This document shows positions 16,850-26,037 of a stretch of 64,000 bases of DNA, in pieces. A model generated the notes under the pieces. The model made no database searches. It had not been told where the DNA came from and saw nothing but the letters and a program-made list of their open reading frames with translations. Numbering within the stretch: position 1 is the first letter of the stretch; each line of letters opens with the position of its first letter. The stretch lies in assembly GCA_046349615.1 (NCBI GenBank), contig JAXMBZ010000011.1, positions 1-64,000 of the forward strand, in the 5' to 3' direction. Position numbers and translations under genes: made by a program. Source of the DNA: JADJNY01 sp046349615 (lineage in GTDB: Bacteria > Planctomycetota > UBA1135 > GCA-002686595).

Positions 16850-18043
16850 TCACCGCGCGCGCAGCACGATGCAGCCGATCTCCGCCGGGTTCCCGACGCG
16901 CATCGGGGGGCCCCAGAACCCGGTCCCGCGCGACACGTAGACCTGCGTGCGTCCACGGTGCAGGTGCAGCCCCGCGAGGTAGGGCTCGGCGAGCCGCACG
17001 AGCGCGCCGAACGGCCACAACTGCCCGCCGTGCGTGTGCCCCGAGAGCTGGAGATCGACCCCGTTCTCCGCCGCGAGGTCCGCGTGCGACGGCCGGTGCG
17101 CGAGCAGCACGAGCGCGCGCGCCGCGTCGCGTCCCGCGAGCGCGCGCGCGAGGTCGACCCGATGCTCCGCCCCGAACATCACGCCGTCGCGATCGGGGAT
17201 CCCCGCGAGGTCGAAGCTCGCTCCGTCCGCGCCGATCGACACGCGCTCGTTCATGAGCACGCGCACGCCGCGCTCCCGCAACCACGCGATCCACGCATCC
17301 GCGTCCGAGTAGTACTCGTGGTTCCCCGTCACGAACACGACGCCGTGCGGCGCGCGGAGCTCGCGCAGCCGTTCGATTCGCGGTCCGAGCTTCTCGACCG
17401 ATCCGTCGACCAGGTCGCCCGTGATCACGACGAGGTCCGGCGCCAGCGCGTGGACCTTCGCGAGCACGTCCTCGAGGAACTCCGCGCCGAGCAACGGCCC
17501 GAAGTGGACGTCGGAGAGCTGCGCGATCTTGAAGCCGTCGAGCGCGCGCGGGAGCTTCTCGAGCTCGACCTCGATCGTCGGCGTCGTGAGCTCCTGCGCG
17601 GAACGGCGCCCGGCCCACGTCGTCCCGCCCGCGGCGAGCGCCGCGCCGCTCGCGAGGACGCGCGCGAGGACCGTGCGCCGGTCCGGCGCGTCCTCGCCCG
17701 CGGCCTGCACGGCCTCCGTGATCACGGCTCGCTTCCCCGGCCGGCGGACCGCGCGCGCGAGGAGCCGCGCGAGATCGAGGAGCACGACCGCGAGGAACGC
17801 GTAGAACACGAAGCCGAACCACGTCCACACGAGGCCGCTCGGGCCGGACACCGAGTCCTCCGTCCGCCGCCGCGCGAACGTGAAGGCGACGGGCACCGCG
17901 AGCGCCGCAAGCACGACGAACGCCGTCGCGAGGTGCCCCCACGGCCGCGGGAGGCGTGCGTCGCGCACGAGCCGCGCCCAGACGTAGCGGTGCATGCCGT
18001 ACAGCGCGAGGGCAGCGAGGACGAGGAAGATCGCGAGGTGCAT
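16850..18043 (-). CDS. Membrane metallophosphoesterase (YkuE/YaeI-like)
   Basis: 397 aa from MHLAIFLVLAALALYGMHRY; a GTG 12 bases upstream is also possible. Three N-terminal membrane segments (about 3-22, 38-58, 70-95) and a fourth hydrophobic stretch near 125-145 place the catalytic domain outside or on the membrane face. The calcineurin-like motifs appear in order: LSDVHFG, VVITGDLVDGS, VFVTGNHEYYSDADAW, LLAHRPSH, LSGHTHGGQLWPFG. These coordinate two metals for phosphomonoester or pyrophosphate hydrolysis; relatives include the UDP-2,3-diacylglucosamine hydrolase-like YaeI/LpxG group and YkuE. The substrate cannot be chosen from sequence. Confidence 0.9.
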   Translation of the reverse strand: MHLAIFLVLAALALYGMHRYVWARLVRDARLPRPWGHLATAFVVLAALAVPVAFTFARRRTEDSVSGPSGLVWTWFGFVFYAFLAVVLLDLARLLARAVRRPGKRAVITEAVQAAGEDAPDRRTVLARVLASGAALAAGGTTWAGRRSAQELTTPTIEVELEKLPRALDGFKIAQLSDVHFGPLLGAEFLEDVLAKVHALAPDLVVITGDLVDGSVEKLGPRIERLRELRAPHGVVFVTGNHEYYSDADAWIAWLRERGVRVLMNERVSIGADGASFDLAGIPDRDGVMFGAEHRVDLARALAGRDAARALVLLAHRPSHADLAAENGVDLQLSGHTHGGQLWPFGALVRLAEPYLAGLHLHRGRTQVYVSRGTGFWGPPMRVGNPAEIGCIVLRAR

Positions 18044-18191
18044 GAAGCGGCTCACGCGCTCGATGCTACCGACCGAGGAGCGGCGAGCGCGACCGCGCGC
18101 CGATCGTTCGGCACCGCGCGACGCGTTCGCACGACGTCCGTCCGAGTCGACCGCCGCGCTTCGGAAGAGCCCGCGCGGTACGATTCGCGCG

Positions 18192-19064
18192 ATGCCGCGT
18201 CTCGTCCTCCTCTCTCTGCTCGTGCTCGCCGCGTGCGCCCCGTCGAACGCTACGAGCGGCTCGCCCGCGCGTGCGCGCGGCGTCGTCGTCGCGAAGGTCC
18301 TCCCCCTCGGCGCGCCCGCCGCCGCGCGCGTCGAGCACGTGCTCGTCCAGCCCGGCGCGCGCGTCGAGCGCGACGCGGTGCTCGTCCAGTTCGACGCGCG
18401 CGCGCTCACCGTCCGCCGCGACGAGGCCGCCGCGGAGGTCGCGCGCGCGTCGGCCGAGCTCGCCCGCCTCGAGAAAGGCGCGCGCGTCGAAGAGATCCAG
18501 GAGGCCCGGGCGCGCTGCGACGAGCTCGCGCTGCGCGTGAAGGGCGCGAGCGACGCGGAGAGGCCGCTCCTCGACGCGCAGTTCGCGGCGGCACAGGCGC
18601 GGTTCGGGTTCCTCTCGAAGGGCGCGCGCAAGGAGGAGCTCGACGCGGCGCGCGCGGCGGTGCAGGCCGCGCAGGCGCGCCAACGCGAACTCGCGCTCGC
18701 CCCGGTCGAGCTGCGCGCGCCGATGCCCGCGCTCGTTCACCGCGTCGCCGCCGAGGACGGCGCGACGGTCGCCGAGCACGAACTCGTCGTCACGCTGCGC
18801 GATCCACTGCGCCTCTTCGTCGAGGCCGACCTCGCGCCGCTCGGCTCGGGCTGGCAGACCGGAGCGTCGGTGTGGCTCACGTGCTCGCTCCTTCCGGACC
18901 AGCGGTTCGAGGGCCGCGTGCTCGAGCTCAGCGTCCCCGCCGCTCCCGCGGACGCGAGCCGCGAGACCGAGCACGCCGCGTTCGTGCGCGCGCGCATCGA
19001 AGTGCTCGACGGGCGCGACCTCCTCGCCCCGGGCAGCGCGGTCGAGGTCGAGCTCGCACGCTGA
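18192..19064 (+). CDS. Periplasmic adaptor (HlyD/MFP-like) lipoprotein
   Basis: 290 aa. MPRLVLLSLLVLAACAPS contains a lipobox (LAAC). After it come half a lipoyl-like motif (AAARVEHVLVQPGARVERDAVLVQFDARAL), two long alpha-helices forming a coiled-coil hairpin (about residues 75-160), the second lipoyl half (APVELRAPMPALVHRVAAEDGATVAEHELVVTL) and a beta-barrel region (RLFVEADLAPLG, GSAVEVELAR). This is the membrane fusion protein layout of tripartite efflux systems. No transporter or TolC-like gene lies beside it, so the partner pump must be elsewhere or absent. Confidence 0.8.
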   Translation: MPRLVLLSLLVLAACAPSNATSGSPARARGVVVAKVLPLGAPAAARVEHVLVQPGARVERDAVLVQFDARALTVRRDEAAAEVARASAELARLEKGARVEEIQEARARCDELALRVKGASDAERPLLDAQFAAAQARFGFLSKGARKEELDAARAAVQAAQARQRELALAPVELRAPMPALVHRVAAEDGATVAEHELVVTLRDPLRLFVEADLAPLGSGWQTGASVWLTCSLLPDQRFEGRVLELSVPAAPADASRETEHAAFVRARIEVLDGRDLLAPGSAVEVELAR

Positions 19065-19201
19065 CGCGCGCTCAAGCGAGACGCCGGTCCGCTGAGAGGA
19101 CGCCGCGATTCCGCGCCGAAGCGCGCCGTCGGGCTCAAGCGCGCGCCGGGTCCGATTCCGATGCACGGTGCGACGCGGCCTTCCACCGCGCCGCCCCACG
19201 C

Positions 19202-20410
19202 ATGCAGAAGATCCTCGTCGTCGACGCCGACCCGTCCGCGCTCGAAGAGCTCGAGCGCAAGCTCGCGAGCGCCCGCTCCCCGTGGACCGTCGAACGCGCC
19301 GCGACGCGCGACGAAGCGCTCGAGCGGCTCGCGCGCGGCGCGTTCTCCGCCGTGCTCGCCGGCCCCGCCGTCCCCGGCGCGGGCGACGCAGGCCTCTTCG
19401 CGGACGTGAAACGCGCGTCGCCGTCCGCGCTGCGCCTGATGCTCGTCTCGCCGGCCGAGCGCGAGCTCGCGCGTCAGTCCGCGAGCGACGCGCACCAGTC
19501 GATCGCGAGGGGCGCGTCCGCGGAGAGCCTCCGCTCGGCCCTCGCGCGCGGGCTCGCGCTGCGCGACGTGCTCGCGGACGAGAAGCTCTGCGCCCTCGTC
19601 GCGAAGCTCGACCACCTGCCGAGCGTTCCGTCCCTCTACTTCGAGCTCGTCGAGGCGATGAAGGCGCCCGATGCGACGATCGAAGGCCTGGGGCGGATCA
19701 TCGCCCGCGACCCGGGCATGACGTCGAAGGTGCTCCGCACCGTGAACTCGGCCGTCTTCGGCCTGCGCGAGACGATCACGAGCCCGGGCCAGGCCGCGAC
19801 GTTCCTCGGCCTCGACATGCTGAAGTCGCTCGTGCTCTCGGTCGGAGTGTTCTCGCAGTACGAAGGACGGGCGGCGGGCACGTTCTCGATCGAGGAGTGC
19901 TGGCAGCACAACCTGCGCGTCGCGAGCTACTCGCGCGCGATCCTCCAAGCCGAACGCGCGTCGAAGTCGACGATCGAGGAGGGCGTCCTCGCGGGCATGC
20001 TGCACGACGCGGGGCAGCTCGTGCTCGCGACCAACCGCCCCGAGCGGTTCCAGGCCGCGCACGTGTTCGCCGAGCGCGACCACGCGGTGCGCGCGGACCT
20101 CGAACGGCGGCTCTTCGGCGTCTCGCACGCGGCGGTCGGCGGCTACCTGCTCGACCAGTGGGACCTCGCCCCGAGCGTCGTCGTCGCGATGCTCTTCCAC
20201 CACACGCCCGCCGAATGGGAGGACGACGACTTCACGCCGCTCTGCGCCGTGCACGTCGCGAACGCGCTCGCGGAGGTCGACCTGGAGGACGACGACGCGG
20301 AGCTCGCCGAGCTCGACTTCGGTTACCTCGAACGGCTCGGCCTCGCGCGCCGCCTGCCGCGCTGGATCCAGGCCTGCCGCGACGCGTCCCTCGAGGAACG
20401 TGCGAGCTGA
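19202..20410 (+). CDS. HDOD-domain protein with degenerate receiver domain
   Basis: 402 aa. Residues 1-125 resemble a response-regulator receiver (MQKILVVDADPSALEELERKL, DEALERLARGAFSAVLAGPAVPGAGDAG), but the position of the phospho-acceptor Asp in a normal VLxD strand reads VLAG, and the usual Lys near the end is missing, so phosphorylation is unlikely. Residues about 140-340 are an HDOD domain (LPSVPSLYFELVEAMKAPDATIEGLGRIIARDPGMTSKVLRTVNS, ETITSPGQAATFLGLDMLKSLVLSVGVF, LAGMLHDAGQLVL). HDOD proteins act in signalling and gene control. The TGA stop is directly followed by a 167-bp palindrome. Confidence 0.85.
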   Translation: MQKILVVDADPSALEELERKLASARSPWTVERAATRDEALERLARGAFSAVLAGPAVPGAGDAGLFADVKRASPSALRLMLVSPAERELARQSASDAHQSIARGASAESLRSALARGLALRDVLADEKLCALVAKLDHLPSVPSLYFELVEAMKAPDATIEGLGRIIARDPGMTSKVLRTVNSAVFGLRETITSPGQAATFLGLDMLKSLVLSVGVFSQYEGRAAGTFSIEECWQHNLRVASYSRAILQAERASKSTIEEGVLAGMLHDAGQLVLATNRPERFQAAHVFAERDHAVRADLERRLFGVSHAAVGGYLLDQWDLAPSVVVAMLFHHTPAEWEDDDFTPLCAVHVANALAEVDLEDDDAELAELDFGYLERLGLARRLPRWIQACRDASLEERAS

Positions 20411-20577
20411 GAGGCTGTGAAGAAATGCCGGACGCCCGCCTGACGCGCCGGTCCATCGCCATCACGGCGTCGCGCCTCCTCCGAGTATTGCCCTGCAAAT
20501 ACGCGTCGTCGGCGCTCCTTGTGCTGGCGATGGCCCGACACGTCATCCGGGCCTCCGGCATTCCTTCACAGCCTCTG
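20411..20577. repeat. 167-bp imperfect palindrome (MITE-like or terminator element)
   Basis: The ends GAGGCTGTGAAG-AATGCCGGA and its reverse complement match, and the arms pair over about 52 bases with few mismatches. The middle pairs more loosely except for a central GTATT...AATAC pairing around 20490-20506. It lies exactly between the stop codons of two convergent genes and could terminate both. No encoded transposase, so if mobile it would be non-autonomous. Confidence 0.8.
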
Positions 20578-20590
20578 AGTTCGCGCGCGC

Positions 20591-23002
20591 CTAGCGCGGC
20601 GTCTCCGACCAGGTGACGCCGGAGTCGAGCACGCCGAAACGGAACCCGCTCGCGCCGCCGCCGTTCTGCACCTCGAGCACGACCGAGTTCCAGCCCGCCC
20701 GCAGCTCGAGCTCGCCGAAGTGCCGCACGGCCGCGTTGTGCGCCCCGTCGTCCTTCACGACGAGCGCGCCGTTCACGCGCAGCCGGGAGGCGTCGTCCGT
20801 GCCGAGCGCGAACCCGACCCGGCGCGCGTCCGGTGACTTCAGCCAGACGCGTGCGACGAAGATCGACTCCTCCGCGTCCTTCTTCAGGTCGCGCGCGAGA
20901 TCGACGAACCCCGTCGCGTCCGGCTTCGCGCGCAGCACGCTCCACGCGAGCTTCGCGCCGCCGCGTCCATCGAACGACTTCGCGAGCGCGTCGTCCGTCT
21001 CGGGCCCCTGCTCCTCGTCGATGCGCGTCTTCTTGGAGGCGCTCGGGAACGGTCCGACGACGCTCCACGCATCGACCCACGCGCCGGGGAAGAGCTCGGC
21101 GAGCTCCTTCTGGTGCATCACGCGCCGATCCGGACGCAGCCCGCGGACGAGCTCGGCGTAGCGCGTGACGAGGTCCTTCCCGCCGCACGCCTTCAGCGCG
21201 CGATAGAGGCACAACCGCGCGTACCCGTCGTCCTTCTGCGCCTGGAACGCCGCGTCGAGCGCGTCGACGAGCCCCGGGTCCGCGAGCGTCTCGGCCGCGC
21301 GTGCCGCGGCGAGGATCGCCTCGGGGTGCGTCTCACCGAACGCGCGCCGAACGAGGCGCGACGTCCAGCGCTTCTTCGCCTCCGCACCCGCGGTGATCAG
21401 GAGTGCGCGCATCGCCGCCGGGAGGAAGTTGAAGCGCGTGTTCGCGCCCGCGTCGGTCTTGAAGCTCTCCGCGAGCTCCTGCGCGCGCTGCCATGGCGAG
21501 CTCCACTTGCCGTCGCGGTTCGCGTCGATCCAGATCGGGTTCGCGACGGCCCAGGGGAGGTGCTTCACGTCCGTGTCCGCGAGCACCGGTGCCAGCGAAT
21601 CGTCGCCCTCGACCATCACGGTCACCCACGCGTCGTCGGTCAGGTTCAAGTCGACCGCGCCGTCGAAGCGCATCGGCTTGCGCTCCTGCGGCACGTCGAT
21701 CGTCGCGACCACGTCGCCGTTGACGACGACGAGGATGCGATCGACGTCGACCCACGACGCGGCCTGCACCTGGATCGCGAGCTTGGGCTGGCCCGGCTGC
21801 GCGTCCGGCGCGACGGGGCCGACGGGCTGTCCGTCGTCGAAGCGAAACGTCACGAACGGTCCGGTCGTCGTGAACGTCTGCTTCGCGCGCAGCGCCGCCG
21901 CGACCTCCTTCGCGTCGATCTTCGACGGGTCGTCCGTCGACGAGCGCACGAAGTTGCGCGGGTAACCCGCGAAGTCGAAGTGGACCTCGTGGCTGTCCGA
22001 GTTGCCGACCGCGCCGTAGCGCGCGCCGCGATTGAGCAGGTGGAACCAGTCCTGCAGCACGCTCCCGATGTAGTTGGAATCGCGCGGGCCCTTCTCCGAG
22101 TCGGAGTAGCCCTGCGCCGCGTTCGCGTTGAAGACCTCGAGCGTGTCGAAGTCCGCCGACCAGTTCGACTGCGTGCTCACGCCCGTCACCGGATCGAGCC
22201 CCGTGCTCGTGAACCACGCCATGTCGCGCAGACGCGGGTGGTTGAGCTGGATGATCGGCACGATGCCGAACGCGTTGGGCTCGGCGCGCGCGAGCTGGAA
22301 GAGCTTCGTCGCGTCGGTGAGCTTCGAGTCGATCGGCTTGCGCGCGGGATCCAGCGGGAACGTGTTGAAGTGTCCGATCGGCGTCGTCACCTCGTCGCCG
22401 GTGACGGTCGTGAACGCGTCCTGCGCGCCGAGCTTCTCCATCGTCGGCCGGTAGTCCGTGAGGTGGTCGTGGTCGGTCGCGACCGCGAACTCGACGCCTT
22501 CACCGGCGAGCGCGATCACGCGCTCCTCCATGTTCGCGTCGCCGTGGCCCGAGTACGTGCGCGTGTGGAGGTGGAAGTCGGCCGAGATCCAGCCCTTCGT
22601 GTCGACCTCGTGCACGAGCTTCGCGGTCCAGTCGTAGGTCTTGCCCGCTTCGAAGGTGAACGCGCGCGAGACGAGGTTCCACTCGAGGCCGCGCGAGGCG
22701 TACACGGTGAACGTCCCGACCGGCACCGTGATCGCGCCCGAACCGCGCAGCGCGTAGACGACGTCCTTGCGCACCGCGAGCTCGTTCGGCGCGGCGTCCG
22801 TGCGCGTGAAGAGCTCCGCGACGCCGCCCGCGGGCTTCTTCTCGGGCACGAACGTGAGCCGCGCGGGGAGCGGCGCATCGCCCTGCGCGTCGACGATCGC
22901 GAAGCGCAGCACCGCGCTCGGAGCGTCGGGCGCGAGGAGCGGCGTCGGCTGCTGGGTCGCGAGGGTCGGGGCCAGGACGGCGAGGAGCGTGGAGACGTGC
23001 AT
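20591..23002 (-). CDS. CehA/McbA-type PHP metallophosphoesterase, exported
   Basis: 803 aa with a signal-like N-terminus (MHVSTLLAVLAPTLA). A beta-sandwich region (about 30-135) precedes the PHP domain with its metal ligands: ISADFHLHTRTYSGHGDANMEER (about 140-160), FAVATDHDHLTDY, IQLNHPRL and GARYGAVGNSDSHEVHFDFAGYPRNF. This is the CehA/McbA arrangement of exported phosphoesterases. The C-terminal ~300 residues include a region ending SVVLEVQNGGGASGFRFG, which looks like a carbohydrate-binding/galactose-binding-like fold (WFVGPFPSASK-like part, then RVWLKSPDARRVGFALGTDD). Substrate unknown; predicted to work outside the cytoplasm. Confidence 0.85.
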   Translation of the reverse strand: MHVSTLLAVLAPTLATQQPTPLLAPDAPSAVLRFAIVDAQGDAPLPARLTFVPEKKPAGGVAELFTRTDAAPNELAVRKDVVYALRGSGAITVPVGTFTVYASRGLEWNLVSRAFTFEAGKTYDWTAKLVHEVDTKGWISADFHLHTRTYSGHGDANMEERVIALAGEGVEFAVATDHDHLTDYRPTMEKLGAQDAFTTVTGDEVTTPIGHFNTFPLDPARKPIDSKLTDATKLFQLARAEPNAFGIVPIIQLNHPRLRDMAWFTSTGLDPVTGVSTQSNWSADFDTLEVFNANAAQGYSDSEKGPRDSNYIGSVLQDWFHLLNRGARYGAVGNSDSHEVHFDFAGYPRNFVRSSTDDPSKIDAKEVAAALRAKQTFTTTGPFVTFRFDDGQPVGPVAPDAQPGQPKLAIQVQAASWVDVDRILVVVNGDVVATIDVPQERKPMRFDGAVDLNLTDDAWVTVMVEGDDSLAPVLADTDVKHLPWAVANPIWIDANRDGKWSSPWQRAQELAESFKTDAGANTRFNFLPAAMRALLITAGAEAKKRWTSRLVRRAFGETHPEAILAAARAAETLADPGLVDALDAAFQAQKDDGYARLCLYRALKACGGKDLVTRYAELVRGLRPDRRVMHQKELAELFPGAWVDAWSVVGPFPSASKKTRIDEEQGPETDDALAKSFDGRGGAKLAWSVLRAKPDATGFVDLARDLKKDAEESIFVARVWLKSPDARRVGFALGTDDASRLRVNGALVVKDDGAHNAAVRHFGELELRAGWNSVVLEVQNGGGASGFRFGVLDSGVTWSETPR

Positions 23003-23127
23003 GCGGACTCGGAGCGAAGGGGAGGTTGGAGCGCGGGCGACGGAGTATAACGGCGGTGCGCGGCGAGCCTCCCGATCGCTTTCGAGCTTCCCTCGACGCG
23101 CACTCGCCCCTCGGAGCGGGCGCTTCC

Positions 23128-24876
23128 ATGACCGAGTCCGACCTCCCCGCTCGCTTCACCGTGATCGAAGCCCTCGAGCCCGCGACTTCCGCGGGACTCT
23201 GGCGCGCGCGCGACACGCTGCTCGGACGCGAAGTGCTCCTCGAGCGGCCTTTCGCGGCCGCGGGCGCCGACCGTGAACGATCCCTCCGCGAGGCCCGCGC
23301 ACTCGCGCGCGTGAAGCACGCGTCGGTCCCGCGCCTCTTCGACGTGCTCGAAACGGAGCGTGGACCGCTGCTCGTCCTCGAGCCGCTCGAGGGCGAGACG
23401 TTGTCGGATCGTCTGGCGCGCGAAGGTCTGCTTCCGCCCGCGGAGGCGCGCCGGATCGCGCTCGCGCTCGCGTCCGCGCTCGAGGCCGTGCACGCGCTCG
23501 GCATCGTCCATCGCGGTGTGTCGGCGCCGAACGTCGTGCTGAAGGCGACGGAAGGCGAGGGCTCCGTCGTGCTCGCCGGCTTCGGGTTCGCGAAGTCCGG
23601 CCCCGGCGCGAGCAGCGTGCCGGGGACGACCTTCGTCTACCGTCGCGACGGGCGAGCGAGCGAGCGGCCGATCGAGCCGCCGCACCCCGCTCCCGAACAG
23701 ATCCGCGGCGAGGCCGCGGACGCGCGCGCGGACGTGTTCGGACTCGGGTGGGTGCTCTACGAGTGCCTGACCGGAAGGCCGCCGTACGCGATCGAGCTCG
23801 ACGTCCGGCACTGGCGCGCGCCGCGAGCCGCGCACGAGGAGCGCCGCGGCATCTCGCGCGAGTTGTCGGAGATCGCCTCGCGCTGCCTCGAGATCGACCC
23901 CGCGAAGCGCTTCGCGAGCGCGTCCGCCGTGCGCGGCGCGCTCGAGTCCGCCGAGGCGCGCGCGGGCGGCCGGCGCAAGACGCTCGTCGCCGCGTCCGCG
24001 CTCGTCACGTTGCTCGCGGCGAGCTTCGGCGTGCGCGCGCTCCTCCGCGCCGAGTCGCCCGCCGGGTCGACGGCCGGCGAGCGCGGAGCCGCCCTCGCGC
24101 CGCGCGCGACCGCGACGACGTACCAGCCGCGGTACGTCGCATGTCGCGCGCTCCTCGTCGGGATCGGCGCGGTGTACGCGCAGTCGGGCTTCCCCGCGCT
24201 CGCGAACGCCGAGCGCGACGTCGACGCGCTCGCGGAGCGGCTCGGCGCGCTCGCGCCGGCGGGACGGCCGAAGTGGGACGTCGCGAAGCTCCGCGGACGC
24301 GAAGCGACGCGCAAGGCGATCCTCGCGGCGCTGAACGCGCTGCGCGAGTCCGCGGGGCCGGACGACATGCTCCTCGTGTACTACGCCGGCCACGGCGAGC
24401 CCGCGAGCGGGCCGAACTCGGGCTACGTGATCCCCGCGCTCGCTCCGACCGCGAAGGACGATCCGTCGCGCGCCGAGTGGATCCGCTTCGACGAGTTCGC
24501 GCACGTCTTCGACGAGACGAAGGCGAAGCACGTGCTCGTCGCGATGGACTGCTGCTACGGCGGACGGCTCGGCGAGAGCGAGACGATCGCGATGCGGTCT
24601 TCGGCGCGCGCGTACGAGGAGGCGTTCCTCCGCGAGCGAGCGCACGTCGTGATCACGTCCGGTCGACCGAACGAGCAGGTCTCCGACGGCGTCGAGGGCG
24701 GGCACTCTCCGTTCGCGGCGGCGTTCCTCGCGCAGCTCGCGCGCGGTGCCGAGGCGGTCACGTCGAGCGAGCTCTTCGTCGCGGTGCAGAAGGAGCTCAC
24801 CGGCGCCCTGCAGCAGCCGCGCCTCAAGCGTCCGACGGCGGGCGCGGACGGCGAGGTCGTGTTCTTCCTGCGCTGA
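23128..24876 (+). CDS. Pseudokinase - transmembrane - caspase-like (C14) fusion
   Basis: 582 aa from MTESDLPARFTVIEALEPAT. Residues about 10-275 follow the Ser/Thr kinase fold (LREARALARVKHASVPRLFDVL, LVLEPLEGETLSDRL, ALASALEAVHALGIVHRG, DVFGLGWVLYECLTGRPPY), but key residues are lost: no glycine-rich loop, no VAIK lysine (VLLERP), HRD is HRG (128-130) and DFG is GFG (151-153). One membrane segment follows (about 284-302). Residues 337-582 are a caspase-like domain with CRALLVGIGAVY, LVYYAGHGE (His422) and VAMDCCYGG (Cys476), both catalytic residues present. The kinase half is probably a binding module controlling an active protease. Confidence 0.9.
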   Translation: MTESDLPARFTVIEALEPATSAGLWRARDTLLGREVLLERPFAAAGADRERSLREARALARVKHASVPRLFDVLETERGPLLVLEPLEGETLSDRLAREGLLPPAEARRIALALASALEAVHALGIVHRGVSAPNVVLKATEGEGSVVLAGFGFAKSGPGASSVPGTTFVYRRDGRASERPIEPPHPAPEQIRGEAADARADVFGLGWVLYECLTGRPPYAIELDVRHWRAPRAAHEERRGISRELSEIASRCLEIDPAKRFASASAVRGALESAEARAGGRRKTLVAASALVTLLAASFGVRALLRAESPAGSTAGERGAALAPRATATTYQPRYVACRALLVGIGAVYAQSGFPALANAERDVDALAERLGALAPAGRPKWDVAKLRGREATRKAILAALNALRESAGPDDMLLVYYAGHGEPASGPNSGYVIPALAPTAKDDPSRAEWIRFDEFAHVFDETKAKHVLVAMDCCYGGRLGESETIAMRSSARAYEEAFLRERAHVVITSGRPNEQVSDGVEGGHSPFAAAFLAQLARGAEAVTSSELFVAVQKELTGALQQPRLKRPTAGADGEVVFFLR

Positions 24877-24880
24877 AACG

Positions 24881-24907
24881 CGCGCGGCGCCCGGAAGGCG
24901 CCGCGCG
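24881..24907. terminator. GC-rich hairpin between convergent genes
   Basis: An 11-bp perfect stem (CGCGCGGCGCC at 24881-24891 with 24897-24907) and CGGAA loop, five bases after the caspase-gene stop and 27 bases past the end of the convergent secreted-protein gene. There is no T-tract. Confidence 0.65.
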
Positions 24908-24933
24908 GAGTCACTCGTCGTGGTCGCGTTCGA

Positions 24934-26037
24934 TCACCACGTGATCTGCCAGCCGTTCGTCACGTTGAACGTCTCCGGCGGGCAGAACGCCGCGGCCGAG
25001 TTGCGGTAGTACGTCTGGTAGGAACGCGTGACGCCGCTCCCGATCGTCACGCCGCCGCGCTGCGAGAGCGTGACCGTCTCGACGGAGTCCGGGAAGCTCG
25101 ACGCGCCGCCGACGTTCGTCTTCGTCCGCAGCCGCAGGAGCGTGCCGCCCGTGCAACGCACGCCGTCGCCGAACACGGCATCGTCCGTCCCGGTGCCTTG
25201 GAGGTAGATGCAGGACACCGTCGCCGGCATGCCCGAGCCCTGCAGGACGACCGTGTCGACCCCCGTGTCGCCCGTCGCGGCGAGCGTCGCTCCCGCCGCG
25301 TTCGCGCTGTTCGCGCAACCGTTGCCCGCCGCGCCGTTGTTGCCGCAGGGGCACGGAGTCGTGTGATCCGTGAGCGAACCGTCGCCCGCGCAGAACGCGC
25401 TCCCGTGCGCGTCGAGCTTCACGATCTGGAAGCCGTTGACGGACGCGTAGTTCGTCACCGGCGCCGCGGACTTCGAGATCGTGACGACGAGCGGCGAGCC
25501 GGCCGCGATCGTGACCCGGTGCCTGGAGTGCGTGACGCCTTGGACGTAGGCGTTCGTCCACGCGCCGCCGACGTCCTGCGCGGGATCGATCGAGCCCGCC
25601 ACCGCGACGTTGGTGAAGTAGAGCGGACTGTCCGGGGCCATCGCGTACGTGTAGACGTCGTAGGTGCCGGCGGAGAGGTTGTTGAACGTCCACGTCGCCG
25701 GGGTCACGCCCGGATCCTGGATGTCCGTCATCAGGTTGAGGTCGTCGACCGTCGCCCCCGTCAGGTTCGTGATGCTCGAGTAGTTCGTCCCGCCCGACAT
25801 CACGACCGTGACCGCGGTCGACGCGCCGTTGATGTCGGCGAGCGCGGCCGGCGTGGCGACCACGACCGGTGCGATCGACCACGCGCCCGGGCGCGCGGCG
25901 CCCGCACCGAACGTCGTGGCCGGAACCGGATTCCCGGTCGCCGCACCGATGTCGAGGTTGAAGTTCTGCGCGGAGGCAGTCGCCGTGATCGAGACGAGGA
26001 AGGAAAGGGTGAGGAGCGTGCGGGTCCGGAGCTGCAT
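24934..26037 (-). CDS. Secreted protein with Cys-rich C-terminal domain
   Basis: 367 aa. Signal peptide MQLRTRTLLTLSFLVSITAT-ASAQ. The middle (about 25-210) is a beta-rich module of unknown type (ITNLTGATVDDLNLM, TWTFNNLSAGTYDVYTYAMAP, HSRHRVTIAAGSPLVVTI). The shared domain occupies the last ~155 residues in its most typical form: CAGDGSLTDHTTPCPCGNNG, GNGCANSANAAGA, SCIYLQG, FGDGVRC, LRLRTKTNVGG, YYRNSAAAFCPPETFN, ending NGWQITW. The 3' coding DNA is close to that of the genes at 53220 and 54876, pointing to recent duplication or conversion. Sits between two kinase-type genes on the other strand. Confidence 0.85.
   Translation of the reverse strand: MQLRTRTLLTLSFLVSITATASAQNFNLDIGAATGNPVPATTFGAGAARPGAWSIAPVVVATPAALADINGASTAVTVVMSGGTNYSSITNLTGATVDDLNLMTDIQDPGVTPATWTFNNLSAGTYDVYTYAMAPDSPLYFTNVAVAGSIDPAQDVGGAWTNAYVQGVTHSRHRVTIAAGSPLVVTISKSAAPVTNYASVNGFQIVKLDAHGSAFCAGDGSLTDHTTPCPCGNNGAAGNGCANSANAAGATLAATGDTGVDTVVLQGSGMPATVSCIYLQGTGTDDAVFGDGVRCTGGTLLRLRTKTNVGGASSFPDSVETVTLSQRGGVTIGSGVTRSYQTYYRNSAAAFCPPETFNVTNGWQITW

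Noticed and set aside
16958..19201. N-terminal extension of the HDOD open frame
   Set aside because: It covers two other supported genes in another frame or strand; only the part from 19202 has the receiver and HDOD domains.
24934..26037. C-terminal domain as PEP-CTERM or type IX sorting signal
   Set aside because: No PEP motif, final hydrophobic helix and basic cluster as in PEP-CTERM, and the sequence does not look like a Por C-terminal domain.
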